Positions 60,466-64,000 of a stretch of DNA of 64,000 nt are shown one piece after another (within the stretch, counting starts at the first letter, position 1; each line of letters opens with the position of its first letter). Under the pieces are notes generated by a model, which saw only the letters and a program-made list of their open reading frames with translations, was not told the origin of the DNA and ran no database searches. The stretch comes from Zhaonella formicivorans. GTDB lineage: Bacteria; Bacillota; DUOV01; Zhaonellaceae. The position numbers and the translations under genes are program-made. The stretch is taken from assembly GCF_004353525.1 (NCBI RefSeq), contig NZ_CP085524.1:940001-1004000 (forward strand). Direction: 5' to 3'.

Positions 60466-61419
60466 CTATAACAAAGTGGCTAAACCAAACAGGATCCCAA
60501 GAGCTGAAGTACAGTACAAAAGGCGCACAACTTCCAAAATGTGTTTCGGTTCCAATTCATAGATTGCTTCGCCCATTACCGCCCTGGGAGAAGGTATGCC
60601 GCCATAAAAGTTTAAACCGCCCAATGCGACGCCTAATGCACCTGCTACGGCTGCCTCGGGCAATCCGCTGTTTGGGCTGGGATGCTTATTTGCGTCACTT
60701 TTCAGGTGGTGCAGGCCTTTACGCCAGTTGAGCCCGCATATTTTAGCAGCCAACAATAAAAGCCCGGCAGTTACCCTGGCGGGTATATAGTTGGCTGCGT
60801 CATCAACTCTGGCAGCCACCCGGCCAAAATAAAGATAACGTTCATTTTTGTACCCCAGCATAGAATCCATAGTATTGATTGCCCGGTACACAAAGGCAAG
60901 GGGAGTTCCCCCAAGTATGGCGTAAAAAAGCGGAGAAATCACCCCATCCACTATATTTTCAGCAACTGTTTCCACTGTAGCGCGAACCACTTCAGCCGTG
61001 CTTAAATGCTCGGTATCCCGACCCACAATGTAGCTCAAATTTTTGCGTGCTGTGAGTAAGTCGCCGGACTGCAAAACCCGGAAAATATCTAAGCCAGCCT
61101 GGGCCAGCCCTTTGATGGCGATAGTGGTGGATAACAGCCACGCTGAAACAACCATACCTAACCAGTAATTAAGGCGGTGGCTAAACCAAACAAGCAGGAA
61201 TGCTGCCAGATAAACCGACAGTACCACTATGCCTACCAGCAAACCGCCTGCCCACAGTTCCTGGGTAGCCGTAGAGGTAAAACGGCGCAGCTGTTTCTCC
61301 AAACCCGCAATTAAATAGCCCATAATCTGCGTAGGATGAATGAGCCATTTAGGATCACCGATTAGCAAATCAAATGCTACGGCCAGTAAAAAAACCTCCG
61401 GGTTTAGGAAATGGCCCAA
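60466..61419 (-). CDS. cbiB: Adenosylcobinamide-phosphate synthase
   Basis: A 317-aa membrane protein of the CbiB/CobD family: LLIGDPKWLIHPTQIMG, VRATVETVAENIVDGVISPLFYA and KHPSPNSGLPEAAVAGALG are conserved. It attaches aminopropanol (phosphate) to cobyric acid. It overlaps cbiP by 16 bases. Named cbiB to avoid confusion with the threonine-phosphate decarboxylase cobD here. Confidence 0.93.
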   Translation of the reverse strand: MGHFLNPEVFLLAVAFDLLIGDPKWLIHPTQIMGYLIAGLEKQLRRFTSTATQELWAGGLLVGIVVLSVYLAAFLLVWFSHRLNYWLGMVVSAWLLSTTIAIKGLAQAGLDIFRVLQSGDLLTARKNLSYIVGRDTEHLSTAEVVRATVETVAENIVDGVISPLFYAILGGTPLAFVYRAINTMDSMLGYKNERYLYFGRVAARVDDAANYIPARVTAGLLLLAAKICGLNWRKGLHHLKSDANKHPSPNSGLPEAAVAGALGVALGGLNFYGGIPSPRAVMGEAIYELEPKHILEVVRLLYCTSALGILFGLATLL

Positions 61420-62978
61420 CTCCTTTCACCCCGCTCGACGCCCATAATTTTGTAAAGCAAATCCATCTGCAAGCTGGAACGGACAACCTCGGCCAGCTTG
61501 TCAAAATCCCGTTCCAGCTGTAGCGCAAAGCTAGCAGTAGATTCCCCAAGAGGCGCCCATCCTTTCTTTTGCCTTAAAACATTCAAAAGATGGCGGCGAA
61601 ACTCATCATTATCAAATATTCCGTGCAAATAGGTTCCCAGCACATCGCCCTTGTCATTAACTGCACCGTCCCATTCGGAACATTCTTTGCCGCCACGTTT
61701 TGTTAAGTAGAATGCAGGTTGTAAATCGCCCTTTAAGGTGGTTCTACCCATATGAATTTCATAACCGGTGACTCTTTGTCCACGACAGGATGCTAAAAAG
61801 GAACCGGTACCGCAAACTTCGGCCTCAACCTGAGTAGTTATCTTTTCAGGTTCAAAATAAGTTTCCATTGCCAACAAGCCCAAACCCTTTTTGGAGCCTA
61901 AATTAGACTCGGTCTGCAAGGGATCATGCAGCCACTCACCCAACATTTGATAACCTCCACAGATCCCAATCACAGGAACCCCATTGACATGGGCATTCTT
62001 AATAGCACCGGCTAAGCCGTTTTGCTCTAAAAATTCCATGTCTGCTATGGTATTTTTACTGCCTGGTAGTATGATTAGATCCGGTTGTCCTACTTTTTCC
62101 TCATCTTCCACATACCTTAGCTCCACATCCATTTCCAAGGCCAACGCATCAAAATCAGTAAAATTTGAAATGTGGGGCAGCCTGACCACAACAATATCCA
62201 ACTTGTTGCCGCTGTCTTGGCGCAAAACATTACACTTGCGCTCTTCTAAAGCTACCGAATCCTCTTCCGGAATGGAGAAATCGCGGAAATAAGGCACCAC
62301 CCCTAAAACAGGCTTGCCGGTTTTTTGCTCAATAAATTCCAAAGCCGGGCGCAGAAGGTCAAGATCCCCGCGGAATTTATTAATGATGATTCCGGCTACT
62401 CTGTCTCTTTCATCCGGGTCTAAAAGTTCCAGAGTTCCCACGATAGAAGCCAAAGCCCCTCCTCTGTCTATATCGGCAACCAGGAGTACCGGCGCATCTG
62501 CCATCTTGGCTATTTTCATATTGGCAATATCCCGTGGTTTCAAATTAACTTCCACCGGGCTGCCTGCGCCTTCGATTACAATTATTTCATACTGTCGGTG
62601 AAATTTCTTTAGGCAGTCTTCAATCACACCTAAAGCAGTGGTGTTAAAATTGAGGTGATATTCCTTGGCTCCCATATTCCTGACCGGCTTACCGAGCACA
62701 ATTACCTGCGAGGTGGCATTGCCTGTAGGTTTCAGCAGAATTGGGTTCATTTCCACTGCTGGTTCAAGGCCTGCAGCCTGGGCTTGCACCACTTGGGCCC
62801 GGCCCATTTCGCCGCCGTCTTTGGTAACAAAAGAATTAAGTGCCATATTTTGAGATTTAAAGGGGACTACTTTAAATCCATCCTGCTTAAAAATGCGGCA
62901 TAAAGCTGCGGTTAGGACACTTTTTCCTACATTTGAACTGGTCCCCTGAAGCATAATAGTCCTGGCCAATGTTTTCAC
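61404..62978 (-). CDS. cbiP: Cobyric acid synthase
   Basis: A 524-aa glutamine amidotransferase: MLQGTSSNVGKSVLTAAL P-loop, FKSQNMALNS, IEGAGSPVEVNL, catalytic Cys in VIGICGGYQMLGEWL and His in TGYEIHMGRT. It amidates four side chains of adenosylcobyrinic acid a,c-diamide. Also called cobQ. Three bases separate it from cbiC. Confidence 0.95.
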   Translation of the reverse strand: MKTLARTIMLQGTSSNVGKSVLTAALCRIFKQDGFKVVPFKSQNMALNSFVTKDGGEMGRAQVVQAQAAGLEPAVEMNPILLKPTGNATSQVIVLGKPVRNMGAKEYHLNFNTTALGVIEDCLKKFHRQYEIIVIEGAGSPVEVNLKPRDIANMKIAKMADAPVLLVADIDRGGALASIVGTLELLDPDERDRVAGIIINKFRGDLDLLRPALEFIEQKTGKPVLGVVPYFRDFSIPEEDSVALEERKCNVLRQDSGNKLDIVVVRLPHISNFTDFDALALEMDVELRYVEDEEKVGQPDLIILPGSKNTIADMEFLEQNGLAGAIKNAHVNGVPVIGICGGYQMLGEWLHDPLQTESNLGSKKGLGLLAMETYFEPEKITTQVEAEVCGTGSFLASCRGQRVTGYEIHMGRTTLKGDLQPAFYLTKRGGKECSEWDGAVNDKGDVLGTYLHGIFDNDEFRRHLLNVLRQKKGWAPLGESTASFALQLERDFDKLAEVVRSSLQMDLLYKIMGVERGERSWAIS

Positions 62979-62981
62979 TCC

Positions 62982-63599
62982 CTAGACCAATTTAAGCAGT
63001 GCATTGACAATGGCAGCGGCAACGGTACTGCCTCCCTTATTGCCTCTGACGGTGATGTAGGGGATACCCGATTGCATCAACAATTCTTTCGACTCACTTG
63101 CACCCACAAATCCCACCGGTGTGCCTACTATCAAAGCAGGTTTTATACCTTCACTGTCAACCAATTGCAGCAGTTGATACAAAGCGGTGGGTGCATTGCC
63201 GATGGCTACGATATTCCCATTTAAATCCTCTTTAAAATGCAGCATGGCAGCCATCGCACGGGTAATTCCTTTTGTTTGTGCCAGTTCAATCACTTCCGGT
63301 ACATCAATAGCACACTTAACTTCACCGCCTAAAGTTTCAATTTTTCTGGCGTTGATGCCGCTTTTGACCATTTTGATATCGGTAAAGACGCTGCAGCCTC
63401 CTGCCAAAGTTTGAATACCTATGGAAATTGCCTCCGGATGCATTTTAACCAGCGCAGCATAATTGGGATCACCTGTGGTATGAACTACCCGGAAAATGAC
63501 GGCCTCTTCCTGAACGGTTAAAACAGTATCCTTTAAAAGGCCTCGAATGATCTCCATGCTCTTTTGCTCAATCAAAACAGGGTCCGTAATGTAATCCAT
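62982..63599 (-). CDS. cbiC: Precorrin-8X/cobalt-precorrin-8 methylmutase
   Basis: A 205-aa protein: VFRVVHTTGDPNYAAL with the catalytic His, DIKMVKSGINARKIE, AIGNAPTALYQLLQL and GTPVGFVGASESKELL. It moves a methyl group to give cobyrinic acid. One base after cbiX. Confidence 0.95.
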   Translation of the reverse strand: MDYITDPVLIEQKSMEIIRGLLKDTVLTVQEEAVIFRVVHTTGDPNYAALVKMHPEAISIGIQTLAGGCSVFTDIKMVKSGINARKIETLGGEVKCAIDVPEVIELAQTKGITRAMAAMLHFKEDLNGNIVAIGNAPTALYQLLQLVDSEGIKPALIVGTPVGFVGASESKELLMQSGIPYITVRGNKGGSTVAAAIVNALLKLV

Positions 63600-63600
63600 G

Positions 63601-63969
63601 CTAACTTACCTCCCGGATGCGATCAATTGCAATCTCTGCAATTCTCGGATCACTGCCCAAATTTTGTGCTAAAACAATCTCTATTTTCCCTGCGTATTTT
63701 TCTTTTTCCTCCGCTAGAATTTCAGGTATATCCTGCTGAACATGCATTCCGGGGAAAAGGAATAGGGGCATGACTACAATCCTTTCCGTGTTTTGCCGTG
63801 AGAGCTTTGCAATTGCGTCAGCAAGGGTTGGCTCAGCCTGCGACATAAAAGCTTTTTCCACAAAGGTGTTTGCCATTTTAACTTTGATCATTTCTACAAT
63901 GGCATCAAGCCCTTGATTAGCTTCTTGCAGCCTGCTGCCATGTCCTAAAATTACTACTCCAAGCGCCAT
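63601..63969 (-). CDS. cbiX: Sirohydrochlorin cobaltochelatase, short form (CbiX-S)
   Basis: A 122-aa half-size chelatase: VVILGHGSRLQEANQGLD with the metal His, FMSQAEPTLADAIAKL and VVMPLFLFPGMHVQQDIPEI with the second metal His. The short form works as a dimer and inserts cobalt into sirohydrochlorin, the first committed step of anaerobic cobalamin synthesis. The ribosome binding site GGAGGAAG is visible just before the right edge, and the operon probably extends beyond it. Confidence 0.93.
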   Translation of the reverse strand: MALGVVILGHGSRLQEANQGLDAIVEMIKVKMANTFVEKAFMSQAEPTLADAIAKLSRQNTERIVVMPLFLFPGMHVQQDIPEILAEEKEKYAGKIEIVLAQNLGSDPRIAEIAIDRIREVS

Positions 63970-64000
63970 GTTGCTTCCTCCTTGAGAACTTTTAAAATCT

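Noticed and set aside
63970-64000. Cobalamin riboswitch upstream of cbiX
   Set aside because: Only a ribosome binding site is visible before the window ends; no B12-box-like sequence is present in these 31 bases.

Overview
The window looks like a chromosomal segment of an anaerobic, probably endospore-forming member of the Clostridia (Peptococcaceae/Thermincola-like; this placement is inferred from gene content, not from a search). The clues are Firmicutes-type gene order (miaB-ymcA-mutS-mutL-miaA-hfq-spoVK), a divergent lexA/yneA-like pair, strong GGAGG ribosome binding sites, two octahaem cytochrome c/cytochrome b modules, a B12-dependent ribonucleotide reductase and an anaerobic cobalamin operon.

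Region 1-9085 appears to be the right end of an integrative element inserted at the 3' end of tRNA-Trp (9086-9161, minus). Next to the tRNA are a tyrosine integrase, an excisionase and two very small ORFs. Before them come three XRE repressor-like genes, with a divergent intergenic region carrying three copies of a palindromic TTGAAT-type operator, and a NusG-N-domain-like protein. The cargo is AT-rich and defence-like: an OLD-family ATPase/TOPRIM protein and a GHKL ATPase fused to a PD-(D/E)XK-like domain. A decayed ExeA/TnsC-type transposon ATPase lies between them. The left attachment site is not visible and is probably outside the window.

Region 9427-22416 holds D-Ala-D-Ala ligase and then two paralogous modules, each with an eight-haem, membrane-anchored cytochrome c and a HydC/FdnI-like cytochrome b. 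They resemble a split CbcL-type quinol-oxidising module. In module 1 the last membrane helix of cytochrome b is a separate 38-aa gene; in module 2 it is fused. Module 2 is split by an IS110-family insertion with a frameshifted transposase. Between the modules are two similar hairpin RNAs, two paralogous zinc-ribbon miniproteins and a 42-aa membrane peptide. A flavoprotein and a UPF0182 membrane protein follow.

Region 22439-35259 (plus strand) contains a class II ribonucleotide reductase without its usual Cys-rich tail, an alpha/beta hydrolase, a DUF89 phosphatase, a PpaX-like phosphatase, a GT4 glycosyltransferase, a SprT-like protein, a transaldolase-like aldolase and a nitrilase-family amidase. 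It also has a PadR regulator with a visible operator and two half-permeases, and a DUF2680 secreted protein followed by an OmpR/histidine-kinase pair.

Region 35579-56000 is mostly minus strand: the SOS locus (lexA, yneA-like), an aluminium-resistance-type PLP enzyme, spoVK, hfq, miaA, mutL, mutS, a ymcA-like gene, miaB, larC-larB-larE (nickel-pincer cofactor), a Nudix protein, a MoxR/VWA pair, a HAD phosphatase, guaB and a small HTH protein. Region 55663-63969 is a nine-gene cobalamin operon (cbiX, cbiC, cbiP, cbiB, cbiA, cobS, pduX-like, cobD, cobC) that enters from beyond the right edge. It would supply the cofactor for the class II reductase in the same window.
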